A stretch of 64,000 nucleotides of DNA from Vitreoscilla filiformis (GTDB lineage Bacteria > Pseudomonadota > Gammaproteobacteria > Burkholderiales > Burkholderiaceae_C). Below, one piece after another: positions 20,663-29,689 of the stretch. The stretch spans positions 806,001 through 870,000 of the forward strand of contig NZ_CP022423.1 in NCBI RefSeq assembly GCF_002222655.1, read 5' to 3'. Within the stretch, counting starts at the first letter, position 1, and every line of letters starts with the position of its first letter. Made by a program: the position numbers and the translations under genes. A model generated the notes under the pieces. The model was not told where the DNA came from, did not search any database, and saw only the letters and a list, made by a program, of their open reading frames with translations.

Positions 20663-20945
20663 ACTTGCCGGGGTGCCAGGCGTTGGGCGGATCCTGGGCA
20701 AGCGCAGCGGGGCTGGCTGGCGCATCGGTTCCAGCAGGCGCAGCGGGGGGTGTTCGCACTCACCGGGCAGCAAGTCCAGCGAGGCGGGGGAAAAGGCAGT
20801 GGTTGGCATGATGAATCAGGAATAACCCTTGGTTCTCATCCTAAGTTCCCGCAGTTTTGCGGGCAATGGCTCTTTCTGCAAAGGAACTTTGCAGATGCGC
20901 CAAAACGACGGGGTTCGGTGTGGATTCAGTTCAGGGAGGTGAGGC
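20663..20945 (+). other. Intergenic region with two tandem hairpins upstream of mtnN
   Basis: The gap contains two adjacent perfect inverted repeats: CCCGCA/TGCGGG (20848-20863, 4-base loop) and CTGCAAA/TTTGCAG (20876-20894, 5-base loop). Neither is followed by a T-run. They lie 52-98 bases upstream of mtnN, so they may form its 5' leader. I see no convincing gene in this stretch. Confidence 0.45.
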
Positions 20946-21728
20946 ATGACCGTGGCCATCATCGCGGCGATGCCGCAAGAGTTGTCCGCGTTGGAGGCGG
21001 TGCTTCATGTGGAGCGCACCGACTCGGTGGCGGGGCGTCACTTCCGATGGGGGCGACTCGGTGAGGAAGCGGTGGTGCTGACGCTCTGCGGCATTGGCAA
21101 AGTGGCCGCAGCCACCACCACCGCCTTGCTGCTGGACCGTTACCAAGTGCGCGCCGTGCTGTTCACGGGCGTCGCCGGTGGATTGGGGGCAGCGGTGCGT
21201 GTGGGGGATGTGGTGGTTGGCACGTCGCTGCTCCAGCACGACATGGATGCCTCTCCGCTGTTTCCGCGCTGGGAGGTGCCTGGAACGGGGCACGCACGCT
21301 TCATGGCGGACGTGGCTTGGTCGGAGCGATTGGCGGCTGGCGCTCGCCTGGTGCTGGCCCAGCCGCATGAGGCGTTGATGCACTTCGGTATCCGTTCGGT
21401 ACCTGGTTTGCATCAGGGGCTGATCATCAGCGGAGATCAGTTCATTGCGTCGGCGGCAGCGTCCACAGCGTTGCGCACGGCGTTACCGGATGCGCTGGCG
21501 GTCGAAATGGAAGGTGCGGCCGTGGCCCAGGTGTGCGCCGATTTTGATCGGCCGTTTGCCGTGCTGCGCACCATTTCTGACCGAGCGGACGATCAAGCCC
21601 ACGTCGATTTCCCCAGCTTTCTGACCGAGGTGGCCGCCGGGTATTCGCGCGACATTGTGCTGGCGGCGCTTAGCGCGGCCACAGCACCCACATGCGCAAG
21701 TTTTGCCGGGTGCGTCCAGCCTGGGTAG
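20946..21728 (+). CDS. mtnN: 5'-methylthioadenosine/S-adenosylhomocysteine nucleosidase
   Basis: MtnN cleaves adenine from methylthioadenosine and S-adenosylhomocysteine. The 260-residue protein has AAMPQELSAL with the N-terminal catalytic Glu, FTGVAGGLG, the substrate-binding VEMEGAAVAQVC and the RTISDRADD with the catalytic Asp. GGAGGTGAGGC precedes the ATG. The C-terminus extends about 20 residues beyond the usual end and overlaps the convergent mltA by 59 bases. Confidence 0.9.
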   Translation: MTVAIIAAMPQELSALEAVLHVERTDSVAGRHFRWGRLGEEAVVLTLCGIGKVAAATTTALLLDRYQVRAVLFTGVAGGLGAAVRVGDVVVGTSLLQHDMDASPLFPRWEVPGTGHARFMADVAWSERLAAGARLVLAQPHEALMHFGIRSVPGLHQGLIISGDQFIASAAASTALRTALPDALAVEMEGAAVAQVCADFDRPFAVLRTISDRADDQAHVDFPSFLTEVAAGYSRDIVLAALSAATAPTCASFAGCVQPG

Positions 21729-22830
21729 CAGCGGTGTCACCCCAGCCCCAGAAGTAGTCGGCGCGCACCGCTCCGGTGATGGCGCTGCCGGTGTCTTGGG
21801 CCATCACCAAACGGTGCAGAGGCGTGGCCAACGTCGGATCGGTGCTGGCCAGCCAGACGGGGGTGCCGTAAGGCACGCTGCCCGGATCGACCGCGATGGA
21901 GCGAGCCGGTGTCAGCGGCACCGCCTGGGCACCCCGTGGCCCCTGGATTGGTTCAGGGAGGGGTTCCAGTGCAAAAAACACCATGCGGGGGTTTTGCCAG
22001 AGCATTTCTTGCAGTCGGCGCGGGTTGCGGCGTACCCAGTCCTTGATGCCGGGCCAAGAGGCTTCGCTGGCTTTGAGCTGGCCTTGGCTGATGAGCCAGG
22101 CACCCACCGAGCGATAAGGCTGGCCGTTGTGTCCCGCAAATGCCAGGCGGGCGGCACTGAGCCGGCCATCGGCATCTTGAAACAGCAACTGCCCGGAGCC
22201 TTGGATTTGCACCACGAGTGCGTCCAGCGGATCTTCCAGCCAAGCGATCTCTCGGCCTTTGAGGGCGGCTTGGGCGGCGGGGACGGTGTCGAGTTCGCGG
22301 CGCGTCCAATAAGGCTGGCGCTTGTTCAGATCGGCTGGCGGGGCGTAGAGCGGCACTCTGTATTGGGCCGTGGGGGTTCGGCTGGCACGCAGTTGGGGCT
22401 CGTAGTAGCCGGTGAGCAAGCCACTGTCTTGCCCTTGGGGGGATTCGACTCGGTACACCTGAAAGGTGCGTTCAACCCATGGGCGCAGCCAGGCCGCATC
22501 CCCGTCGATGGTGGGGCGCGACAGCACATGCTCACACACCCGTTGCCAGCCCACGGCGGGGCGGCTGCAACTCTGGCGCAGTGCGGGCCACCACTCGGCC
22601 AAGGCGTCCTCGCCCCAACCCGGCAGGGCGTCAAAACCTGTGGGTACCCAGCGCGCTTTGGGGCGCTCTAACACTTCGGGCGTGGGATCGGGTTGCAAGT
22701 CGGGGGGGAGTCCCGTTGCGGGCGGAGGGGAGGGGAGCGGGGTACAGGCGACCAGGCCCAGGGCCACCCACCCTGCCGCCAGCGTCCGGCGCCAAGTGCT
22801 GGCCAAAAAAAAGAAAGCAGGACGAGGCAT
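21670..22830 (-). CDS. mltA: Membrane-bound lytic murein transglycosylase A
   Basis: MltA cleaves peptidoglycan glycan strands to anhydro-muropeptides. The 386-residue precursor has a lipoprotein signal ending in LGLVACTP (lipobox Cys about residue 29). It carries the family landmarks LLTGYYEPQL, the beta-barrel region, and the 3D domain near the C-terminus (PARSIAVDPGSVPYGTPVWL, MAQDTGSAITGAVRADYFWG). Those Asp-rich elements include the catalytic Asp. It lies 18 bases downstream of the Gcr-type gene. Confidence 0.95.
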   Translation of the reverse strand: MPRPAFFFLASTWRRTLAAGWVALGLVACTPLPSPPPATGLPPDLQPDPTPEVLERPKARWVPTGFDALPGWGEDALAEWWPALRQSCSRPAVGWQRVCEHVLSRPTIDGDAAWLRPWVERTFQVYRVESPQGQDSGLLTGYYEPQLRASRTPTAQYRVPLYAPPADLNKRQPYWTRRELDTVPAAQAALKGREIAWLEDPLDALVVQIQGSGQLLFQDADGRLSAARLAFAGHNGQPYRSVGAWLISQGQLKASEASWPGIKDWVRRNPRRLQEMLWQNPRMVFFALEPLPEPIQGPRGAQAVPLTPARSIAVDPGSVPYGTPVWLASTDPTLATPLHRLVMAQDTGSAITGAVRADYFWGWGDTAATQAGRTRQNLRMWVLWPR

Positions 22831-22848
22831 GAACGACCAGCAAGCGAT

Positions 22849-24852
22849 TCAAGTGCGGGGAGGGAAGAAGAACGTGGCGGGGCGCTGGCGCCAGCGTCGC
22901 CGCATCGCAGTGTAGAGCCGCCCCCGATCTTGGACGCGCAGCCCGCGTGAGGCTAGCGCCACACGGAACGCCAGGTAAAAACTCACGCCCACGTTCAGCA
23001 GGCCAATGCAAGGAATGGCCGCCACGCACCACCAGAATGCGGGGTCGTGCAGCACGTCGGCGCCCAACGCACCCAGGGCGGCGGCCAACTGGCCGGCAGC
23101 CAGGGTCACGTGACGCACTTCCAAGGGCAAACCAAAGAACGTGCCCAGCGCTGGCACGATGCCCAGCATCAGACCCAGGGAGACGTTGGCAGCAATGCCC
23201 GAAATGTGCTGGCGCCACCACTGAGCCCAATACTGCGCCCGCTGTGTGCCCAGGGTGTGCAGGAAACGCGGGTTCCAGGCGATGGCGCTGTCCAGCCGAT
23301 GGAAAACAAACCAGTTCTCCACCCAACCCGCCACCAAGCTGGACACGAACAGCAGCACCCCGGTGAAGGCCGCAAACAGCACCGTCGGGCCTTGCAGGTG
23401 CAGTGTGTGCAGGACGTAGGCGGCGCTGTCCGCACCGACCACGGGGGCGCCGACGGTGGCGTTGCTCCAGCCTTGGATGAGCAGCACCACAGGCACCACC
23501 ATGGCCAGATTGCCGATGATGCCCGCGATCTGCGAGCGCAGCAGGTGGGTCACTTCGTCCACAAAATCTTCGACGGCGGCGTCGTTGGCGCTGATGCCTT
23601 CGAGTTTGGCGGCCAACGTCGGGGCGGTCATGGCGGGTTGTTTGGTGGCAACGGTGAAGTGCAGCAATTGCACCAGCACAAAACTGGCGGCGTAGTTCAT
23701 CCCTGCCCAAAAACCCGCCCAAAACACCGACAAACTCAGGGCCGAAATGGCGAATTTCATCAATGTGGTCAGGCCGATGATGGCGCCGCCCCCAGCAGCC
23801 TGGCGCAGCATGGTGCGGTATTCGTCCAGGGTGCGGGTGATGTAGTGGGCACCGGTTTCGGCGCTGCGTTCGGTGACTTTGCGAGCCAGCAGGCTGTAGT
23901 GACGCGAAAACAGCGGGGTGATGCCGTGGCGCTCCATCCCGGCTTGCACCAAATGCAGCAGCAGCGGAGTCAGCCCCTCGGCCGGCTCGGGGGCCGCCAA
24001 GCAGGCGAGTAAAGCGCGGATGCGCTGGGCTCGGGCATGGATCTGCTCGACCTGGAACACCAAGTCAACGGAGATGCCGTGTTCATCCAGGTGATGGCGC
24101 ACGCTGTCGGCGGCGGCACAGCAAGTGTCTAGCACTTCGTGCAGTGCCAGTGCGGCTTGCAAGGGATGAGGGCCGTCGCGCAGGGTTTCTGCCGTCTGGA
24201 CGATGCGGTGAAAGGGTCGATCCACCAGCAGCCGGGCCGACATGCGCTGGCGCAGCGCCGCCGACAGCCCAGCGGCGCGCAACTGGCTGGCCAGCAGTTG
24301 AATCGATTCGATCAGGGCTGGCTGCCAGGGTGGGGGCTCGGTGACCTCCACGGAGCCGGCGTAGAGCTGAAGCAAGCGGCGTGTGGTGGCTGTGTCCAGC
24401 GTGTGCAACCAAGAGAAGTCGTAGGGATGGCGGAACAGCAGGTGAAACAGCTCGCCCAGGTCTTGGGTTTGCGGCGTGCCGGGCAGGCACATCAAACGCA
24501 GGCGCTCGGCCAGTTCACTCAAAAAGCCTTGGCGCGGGGGGAAACCGTAATCGGCCAGCAGGCCCGTGGCGTCGAGGCGGCCAAAAATGCTGCGCAGCAA
24601 GGTGGTGATGCGCTGACGATCTTCCGGGCGTTCATCCAACACGTTGAGCAGATGGATGAGCCGCCGGGTGGGCCACGGCAGACGCTCACAAGGTGCGGGC
24701 AAGTCACCGGGGGCGTAGGCGCTGGGGGGGCCGGGTTGCTGCAACCAACCCAGCAGACGAATGAGCCACAAATGGCGCTCAGGGGCTGGCGCCTGGGCGT
24801 CTGCGGCGGTCAGGAGTTCGATCAACGTGGTGCGAGGCAACTGCCGGTGCAT
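22849..24852 (-). CDS. Gcr-type 'site-specific recombinase' polytopic membrane protein
   Basis: A 667-residue protein of the family annotated as site-specific recombinase Gcr (SpecificRecomb, first named in Neisseria gonorrhoeae). The N-terminal half is soluble and helical (RLIHLLNVLDERPEDRQRI, RHPYDFSWLHTLDTATTRRL). The C-terminal half has about six or seven membrane segments (IIGNLAMVVPVVLLIQGW, LFAAFTGVLLFVSSLVAGW and others). No tyrosine- or serine-recombinase motif is visible, so the recombinase name is doubtful; a membrane role is more likely. The ATG overlaps the apaG stop (TGATG). Confidence 0.85.
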   Translation of the reverse strand: MHRQLPRTTLIELLTAADAQAPAPERHLWLIRLLGWLQQPGPPSAYAPGDLPAPCERLPWPTRRLIHLLNVLDERPEDRQRITTLLRSIFGRLDATGLLADYGFPPRQGFLSELAERLRLMCLPGTPQTQDLGELFHLLFRHPYDFSWLHTLDTATTRRLLQLYAGSVEVTEPPPWQPALIESIQLLASQLRAAGLSAALRQRMSARLLVDRPFHRIVQTAETLRDGPHPLQAALALHEVLDTCCAAADSVRHHLDEHGISVDLVFQVEQIHARAQRIRALLACLAAPEPAEGLTPLLLHLVQAGMERHGITPLFSRHYSLLARKVTERSAETGAHYITRTLDEYRTMLRQAAGGGAIIGLTTLMKFAISALSLSVFWAGFWAGMNYAASFVLVQLLHFTVATKQPAMTAPTLAAKLEGISANDAAVEDFVDEVTHLLRSQIAGIIGNLAMVVPVVLLIQGWSNATVGAPVVGADSAAYVLHTLHLQGPTVLFAAFTGVLLFVSSLVAGWVENWFVFHRLDSAIAWNPRFLHTLGTQRAQYWAQWWRQHISGIAANVSLGLMLGIVPALGTFFGLPLEVRHVTLAAGQLAAALGALGADVLHDPAFWWCVAAIPCIGLLNVGVSFYLAFRVALASRGLRVQDRGRLYTAMRRRWRQRPATFFFPPRT

Positions 24853-25226
24853 CAGTGCAGCGCCTGACTCTGAGACAGCTCAAACGCTGGAATCGGCAGC
24901 TCGAACCAGTGTGCGTTCTCGGTGATGCAGAACAAGGTGCCGCGCATCGTGCCGCGTGGAGTGGCGATGCGCGTCCAACTGGTGTACTCAAACTGGCCGC
25001 CAGGTTTGATCAGGGGCTGTTGGCCCACCACGGCCAGCCCACGCACGTTTTCCACATGGCCCGCGCCGTCTTGAATCACCCAGTGCCGGGCGATCACTTG
25101 GGCGGCCGCGGGGCCGGTGTTACGCAGGGTCAGGGTGTAGGCAAACGCGTACAACCCTTCAGCCGCCGAGGACTGTTCGGGCAGGTAGTGCGTTACGACG
25201 GAGCAAGCGAGAAGAGCGGTGTGCAT
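24852..25226 (-). CDS. apaG: ApaG domain protein
   Basis: A 124-residue fibronectin-III-like ApaG protein, linked in other bacteria to Co2+ resistance and Ap4A phenotypes. It shows the conserved FAYTLTLRNTG, VIARHWVIQDGAG, VRGLAVVGQQPLIKPGG, FEYTSWTRIATPRGTMRGTL and C-terminal FELPIPAF motifs. Length is normal. The stop overlaps the start of the downstream Gcr-type gene by one base. Confidence 0.95.
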   Translation of the reverse strand: MHTALLACSVVTHYLPEQSSAAEGLYAFAYTLTLRNTGPAAAQVIARHWVIQDGAGHVENVRGLAVVGQQPLIKPGGQFEYTSWTRIATPRGTMRGTLFCITENAHWFELPIPAFELSQSQALH

Positions 25227-25284
25227 CGCCCCATGCTAGCAACAGCTTGATGACCCTCGCATGCACGGCGGCTTGTGTGTTTCG

Positions 25285-26433
25285 TCAGTCGATGATCGAG
25301 CCCGTGGGGTTGATCATGGCCGTGTCCACGAACCGGGAGCCGCTGTGAGACTTGCGCGTGAATTGCAAGGCGAAGCCGGCCAAGTCCACCTTGCCAAAGT
25401 CTTCCAGCGCTGTCATGACTTTGTCCCGCGTGATGGGCGCTTTGGTGCGGCGCAGCGCTTCGATGATGACGCGGATGCTGATGTAACCCTCCAACCCAGC
25501 GTAACTCAACGGCAGTTGCGACGTTTCCGCCAGATGGCGGTACTCCCGCACCAGCGGCAATGGGCTCTTTTTGGGATTGGGCACCACCTGGCTGATGAGG
25601 GTGCCAGAGGCCGCTTTGGCCCCCGCTCCCTTTACCAGCGCCAGCGCGTCCACCACCGACAGGGTGTACACCGTGGCGCTGCTGCGTTGCTGGCGCGTCA
25701 TTTCCAGCAGTTGAACCGCAGAGCGCGGGGCCGCCAGCAGCAGCACGCCGTCGGCACTTTGCAGGGCCAGGGAAGCGGCTTGCGGGTTGGCCACCCGCCC
25801 GGTGTTGCGGTCGAACTTGAACGCACTCACTTTCATGTGGGGGGCCGTGCGGGCGATGTAGTGGCCTAACGTGGTGTACGCCCCCTGGCCAAACGTGTCC
25901 TCTTGGTAAAACACGACGACTTGCCCCCGGGCATGGCGAGCCACGATGGTTTCACCCAGGACGTCGATTTCGTCGCGGTAGCTGGCGCGGATGTGGAAGA
26001 TGTTGCGGTACTTCGTGACATCGTGCAGCAGCTCCGAGCCGGTGAAGGGGCCCACCAGTGCCAAGCCACCGGCTTGCAGCACGGGGGCCGCACCCATCAC
26101 GTTGCCCGTGCCGGCGATGCCTGCCACGGCCACCACGCTCGGATTGCTCACCAAGGCACGGGCTTGCTCGGTGGTGCGTTTGGGATCGCCCATGTCGTCC
26201 AAAGCGACGAGGTCGAGGCGTGTGCCGTGGACGCCGCCTTGGGCGTTGACCACATTCAGGGTGGCGCGCACCGTTTCCAAATAACCTTGTGCGACCTCTT
26301 TGAGCGGCCCGGTTAACGGGCGCACCATGCCGATGGCAACGCTGTTGTTTTGTGCTGCGCTGGGGGCTGCCCAGCCAGCCAGTGCCGTGGCCGCCAGCCA
26401 TTGGCGACGCGAAAGGTGCGCAGAATCGGTCAT
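25285..26433 (-). CDS. Branched-chain amino-acid-type ABC substrate-binding protein
   Basis: A 382-residue periplasmic binding protein of the LivJ/Peripla_BP_6 group. The N-terminus is Tat-like (SRRQWLAATALAGWAAPSAAQ), and the mature part begins with VAIGMVRPLTGPLKEVAQGY. Other landmarks are the VVFYQEDTFGQGAYTTLGHY lobe and LEGYISIRVIIEALRR. The ATG at 26433 with GAGGGA upstream is preferred to an earlier in-frame start. No permease or ATPase genes lie next to it, so it is an orphan SBP; the ligand is unknown. Confidence 0.88.
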   Translation of the reverse strand: MTDSAHLSRRQWLAATALAGWAAPSAAQNNSVAIGMVRPLTGPLKEVAQGYLETVRATLNVVNAQGGVHGTRLDLVALDDMGDPKRTTEQARALVSNPSVVAVAGIAGTGNVMGAAPVLQAGGLALVGPFTGSELLHDVTKYRNIFHIRASYRDEIDVLGETIVARHARGQVVVFYQEDTFGQGAYTTLGHYIARTAPHMKVSAFKFDRNTGRVANPQAASLALQSADGVLLLAAPRSAVQLLEMTRQQRSSATVYTLSVVDALALVKGAGAKAASGTLISQVVPNPKKSPLPLVREYRHLAETSQLPLSYAGLEGYISIRVIIEALRRTKAPITRDKVMTALEDFGKVDLAGFALQFTRKSHSGSRFVDTAMINPTGSIID

Positions 26434-26576
26434 GCGTTGTCCCTCTTTTCGGTTTATGGAGTCGGATGTCAAAACCTGAAATCATGGCATAGGGGAATCC
26501 CTGGGTCAGTGAAGGCGGTGCGGGGTTTTTTAGAATTCCCGACCTTTCCTCTTTTGGACGCCCGTCCTCCTGCGCC

Positions 26577-27260
26577 ATGAGCACCACTTACCGCATTGCC
26601 CCCAGCATCCTCTCGGCCGACTTTGCCCGCTTGGGCGAGGAGGTGCGCAACGTGCTCGCCGCTGGCGCAGATTGGATTCACTTCGACGTGATGGACAACC
26701 ATTACGTGCCCAACCTGACCTTCGGCCCGATGGTGTGTGAAGCGCTCAAAAAGCACGCCGTCAAACCCGACGGCACGCCCGCGCCCATCGACGTCCACTT
26801 GATGGTGCAGCCGGTGGATGCCCTGGCCCAAGCGTTCTGCAAGGCCGGCGCCGACATCATCACCTTCCACCCGGATGCGTCCACCCATGTAGACCGCACC
26901 CTGCAACTCATCAAGGCGGAAGGCGTGCAAGCCGGTTTGGTGTTCAACCCGGCCATGCCGGTGGACGTGCTCGAATGGGTGATCGACAAGGTGGATGTGG
27001 TGCTGCTGATGAGCGTCAACCCCGGTTTCGGCGGCCAAAGCTTCATTGAAAGCACCCTGCGCAAGGCGGAGAAGGTGCGCAAAATCATCGATGCGTCGGG
27101 CCGGGACATCCGCTTGGAAATCGACGGCGGGGTGAAGACGGACAACATTCGCCGCATCGCCGACGCTGGCGCCGACACCTTTGTGGCCGGCAGCGCCATT
27201 TTCGGCAAGCCCGATTACAAGGCGGTGATCGACGCCATGCGTGCCGAGCTGGCGGCATGA
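26577..27260 (+). CDS. rpe: Ribulose-phosphate 3-epimerase
   Basis: Rpe interconverts ribulose-5-phosphate and xylulose-5-phosphate. The 227-residue TIM-barrel protein has [31 protein letters not shown] with the metal-binding His/Asp, [37 protein letters not shown] and FVAGSAIFG. Divergent from the SBP gene. gph overlaps its stop (ATGA). Confidence 0.97.
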   Translation: MSTTYRIAPSILSADFARLGEEVRNVLAAGADWIHFDVMDNHYVPNLTFGPMVCEALKKHAVKPDGTPAPIDVHLMVQPVDALAQAFCKAGADIITFHPDASTHVDRTLQLIKAEGVQAGLVFNPAMPVDVLEWVIDKVDVVLLMSVNPGFGGQSFIESTLRKAEKVRKIIDASGRDIRLEIDGGVKTDNIRRIADAGADTFVAGSAIFGKPDYKAVIDAMRAELAA

Positions 27261-27937
27261 CCCCCCCGCCGTTTTCGCTGAGTCGTGCCCGTTTCGATGC
27301 CGTGCTGGTCGATCTGGACGGCACGATGGTGGACACCTTGGGGGACTTCGACGCCGTCCTCAACGCCATGCTGGCGGAGATGGCGTTGCCGGCGGTGCCG
27401 CGTGCTTTCATCGAACACACCGTGGGCAAAGGCTCCGAGCACCTGATTCGCAGCACGCTGGCGCAGGTGGGGGCGCTGGCCGAGCGTTTCGATGAGGCGT
27501 GGGAGCGTTACCAGCGCATTTACTTGGCGATCAACGGCGAGCATGCGCGGGTGTACGACGGGGTGGTCGAAGCGCTGACCTTGTGGCAGCAGGCGGGTTT
27601 TCAACTTGCGTGCCTGACCAACAAGCCCGGCGCATTCGCCACCGGCTTGCTGGAACGCAAAGGCTTGAGCGCATTTTTCACCCTGACCGTGGGCGGCGAC
27701 GCGCACCCGCGCAAAAAGCCCGATCCGATGCCCTTGCTCAAAACCTGTGAAGCCCTGGGCGTGACGCCGGCACGCACGCTGATGGTGGGTGATTCCAGCA
27801 ACGATTTACAGGCCGCCCGCGCCGCTGGCTGTGCCGTGGTGCTGGTGCCGTATGGCTACAACCACGGTCGGTCGGTGGACGATCTGGGGGCGGATGGGGT
27901 GTGCGCACGGCTGGATCAACTCGTGCCGCTTGCCTGA
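27257..27937 (+). CDS. gph: Phosphoglycolate phosphatase (HAD family)
   Basis: A 226-residue HAD-superfamily phosphatase. Motif I is [16 protein letters not shown] with the nucleophile and acid Asp, motif II is ACLTNKPG, the Lys is in [11 protein letters not shown], and motif IV is [16 protein letters not shown]. The rpe-gph-trpE order is common in proteobacteria and supports Gph, which removes 2-phosphoglycolate. It overlaps rpe by four bases; the trp promoter probably lies in its last codons and the short gap after it. Confidence 0.94.
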   Translation: MTPPPFSLSRARFDAVLVDLDGTMVDTLGDFDAVLNAMLAEMALPAVPRAFIEHTVGKGSEHLIRSTLAQVGALAERFDEAWERYQRIYLAINGEHARVYDGVVEALTLWQQAGFQLACLTNKPGAFATGLLERKGLSAFFTLTVGGDAHPRKKPDPMPLLKTCEALGVTPARTLMVGDSSNDLQAARAAGCAVVLVPYGYNHGRSVDDLGADGVCARLDQLVPLA

Positions 27938-27960
27938 AGCCGGGAGGCCGCTGCTACACT
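27930..27960 (+). promoter_or_regulatory. Candidate trp promoter
   Basis: TTGCCT (27930-27935) and TACACT (27955-27960) are separated by 19 bases, longer than ideal. Transcription would start about 27965-27970, at or just before the leader-peptide ATG. That would make the leader peptide mRNA nearly leaderless. The call is by pattern only. Confidence 0.4.
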
Positions 27961-27969
27961 CGCCGGCCT

Positions 27970-28047
27970 ATGTTCACCTCTCGCAAACGGATGGCGTCGA
28001 CACACGACCGGGGAGCCTGGCCCTGGCGTCGCTGGTCGCTGGTTTGA
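27970..28047 (+). CDS. trpL: trp leader peptide (TrpL)
   Basis: A 25-codon open frame from ATG 27970 to TGA 28045-28047. Its C-terminal part encodes Ala-Trp-Pro-Trp-Arg-Arg-Trp-Ser-Leu-Val, so three of its last nine residues are Trp. It is followed by an attenuator-like terminator and then trpE. No Shine-Dalgarno is visible close to the ATG (a GGGAGG lies about 22 bases upstream), which fits a leaderless or near-leaderless message. A second in-frame ATG at 27991 is an alternative start. Confidence 0.75.
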   Translation: MFTSRKRMASTHDRGAWPWRRWSLV

Positions 28048-28109
28048 GCCCACTGCGGCTCGTTGCGTCCGTTTGCCGCCGCCACCGTCTGGCGTCGGTC
28101 TTCTCTTTT
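28046..28109 (+). promoter_or_regulatory. trp attenuator
   Basis: Three pairings can be drawn. Segment 1:2 is GAGCC (28046-28050) with GGCTC (28057-28061), just at the leader stop codon. The alternative 2:3 is GCGGC (28055-28059) with GCCGC (28075-28079). The terminator 3:4 is CCG-c-CGCCA (28076-28084) with TGGCG-t-CGG (28090-28098), followed by TCTTCTCTTTT. A ribosome finishing the leader would block segment 2 and favour termination; stalling at the Trp codons would favour 2:3. This fits classical trp attenuation. Confidence 0.7.
28076..28109 (+). terminator. Attenuator terminator before trpE
   Basis: An eight-pair stem with one internal mismatch (CCG-c-CGCCA against TGGCG-t-CGG), a five-base loop CCGTC, then a pyrimidine/T-rich tract TCTTCTCTTTT. 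It ends about 100 bases upstream of the trpE GTG. Another hairpin, GGCCCG/CGGGCC at 28129-28144, follows. Confidence 0.65.
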
Positions 28110-28210
28110 GATTCCCCTCGAATTGTCTGGCCCGTGGGCGGGCCTGCGTCTTCGGTTGCGCTGCGGCGTGCCTGGGCGCAGCCCGAGCGGGTTTGCGAAA
28201 GGATTGCACC

Positions 28211-29689
28211 GTGATCACCGAACTTGAATTCAAGAGCCTGGCCGAGCAGGGCTACAACCGCATCCCGCTCATTGCCGAGGCGTTTGCCGATCTGGAAACC
28301 CCGCTCTCGCTCTATCTGAAGCTGGCGGGCGGGCAGAAGAACTCCTTCTTGCTCGAATCCGTGGTCGGCGGCGAGCGCTTCGGGCGCTACTCCTTCATTG
28401 GCCTGCCGGCGCGCACGCTGGTGCGGGCCACGGGCATGAAGTCCGAAGTCGTCACCGACGGCCAGGTGGTGGAAGTGAACGAAGGCAACCCGCTGGACTT
28501 CATCGCCGCCTACCAAGCGCGCTTCAAGCCGCTGCTGCCACCGGGGCTGCCGCGTTTTTGCGGTGGCTTGGCCGGTTACTTCGGCTACGAAACCGTGCGT
28601 TTCATCGAGAAGAAGCTCGCCGGGGTGGTGAAACCGGGCGGCATTGGCACGCCGGACATCCAGCTCTTGCAAACCGAAGAACTGGCGGTGATCGACAACC
28701 TCTCGGGCCGGCTCTACCTCATCGTCTGGGCCAACCCGAAGACGCCGGAAGCCTACTTCAGCGCCAAGCGTCGCCTGGCCGAGTTGGCGGACAAGCTGCG
28801 CTACAGCGTCACCGCCCCGCAGGTGAAACGCGGGCCGAGTTACCCGGTGGAGCGTGAGTTCGCCAAGGCGGATTTCGAGCGTGCGGTGCTCAAGGCCAAG
28901 GAGTACATCGCCGCTGGGGATTGCATGCAGATCGTCATCGGGCAGCGCTTGAAGAAGCGTTACACCGAATCGCCGCTCAGCCTGTACCGTGCGCTGCGTT
29001 CGCTCAACCCCTCGCCCTACATGTATTACTACGACATGGGGGACTTCCAGATCGTCGGCTCCAGCCCGGAAATTTTGGTGCGCCAGGAGCATCGCGGCGA
29101 GGAAGGCGAAATCGTCACCATTCGCCCGATTGCCGGCACCCGCCCACGCGGCACCACGCCGGACGCCGATCGCCAGCTCGAAGCCGATTTGCTGGCCGAC
29201 GCCAAGGAGCGCGCCGAGCACGTCATGCTGATTGACCTGGCGCGCAACGACGTGGGCCGCATCGCCCAGACCGGTTCGGTGAAGGTGACGGAGGCGTTTG
29301 GCATCGAGCGTTATTCGCATGTGATGCACATCGTCAGCAACGTCGAGGGACGGCTGAAGGACGGCTTGACGAGCTTGGATGTGCTCAAAGCCAGCTTCCC
29401 TGCCGGCACGCTGAGCGGCGCGCCCAAGATTCACGCGATGGAAATCATCGACGAGCTGGAAATCAGCCAGCGCGGCATCTATGGCGGTGCGGTGGGTTAC
29501 CTGAGTTTTGCAGGGGACATGGATGTGGCCATTGCCATCCGTACCGGCATCGTCAAGGACAACGTGCTTTACGTGCAGGCCGGCGCCGGCGTGGTGGCCG
29601 ATTCGGTGCCCGAGCTGGAGTGGAAAGAAACCGAGCAGAAGGCGCGGGCGGTGATTCGGGCGGCTGAGCTGGTGGAAGAAGGATTCTGA
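28211..29689 (+). CDS. trpE: Anthranilate synthase component I
   Basis: TrpE makes anthranilate from chorismate. The 492-residue protein has the Trp-feedback-site region LLESVVGGERFGRYSFIG and the catalytic chorismate-binding core with IAGTRPRGTTPDADRQLEAD, LIDLARNDVGRIA, FPAGTLSGAPKIHAMEIIDE and IYGGAVGYLSFAGDMD. The GTG at 28211 has AAAGGA seven bases upstream; an upstream TTG is rejected. It follows the trp attenuator. Unusually, trpG does not follow directly; a two-gene cassette intervenes. Confidence 0.97.
   Translation: MITELEFKSLAEQGYNRIPLIAEAFADLETPLSLYLKLAGGQKNSFLLESVVGGERFGRYSFIGLPARTLVRATGMKSEVVTDGQVVEVNEGNPLDFIAAYQARFKPLLPPGLPRFCGGLAGYFGYETVRFIEKKLAGVVKPGGIGTPDIQLLQTEELAVIDNLSGRLYLIVWANPKTPEAYFSAKRRLAELADKLRYSVTAPQVKRGPSYPVEREFAKADFERAVLKAKEYIAAGDCMQIVIGQRLKKRYTESPLSLYRALRSLNPSPYMYYYDMGDFQIVGSSPEILVRQEHRGEEGEIVTIRPIAGTRPRGTTPDADRQLEADLLADAKERAEHVMLIDLARNDVGRIAQTGSVKVTEAFGIERYSHVMHIVSNVEGRLKDGLTSLDVLKASFPAGTLSGAPKIHAMEIIDELEISQRGIYGGAVGYLSFAGDMDVAIAIRTGIVKDNVLYVQAGAGVVADSVPELEWKETEQKARAVIRAAELVEEGF

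Noticed and set aside
20591..20809. A 72-codon minus-strand frame over the end of the coiled-coil gene and the mtnN upstream gap
   Set aside because: Pro/Leu-rich composition, no SD, overlaps a better gene; possible but unsupported.
22849..24852. Mobile-element integrase
   Set aside because: Despite the family name, no tyrosine or serine recombinase motifs, no att repeats or cargo nearby.
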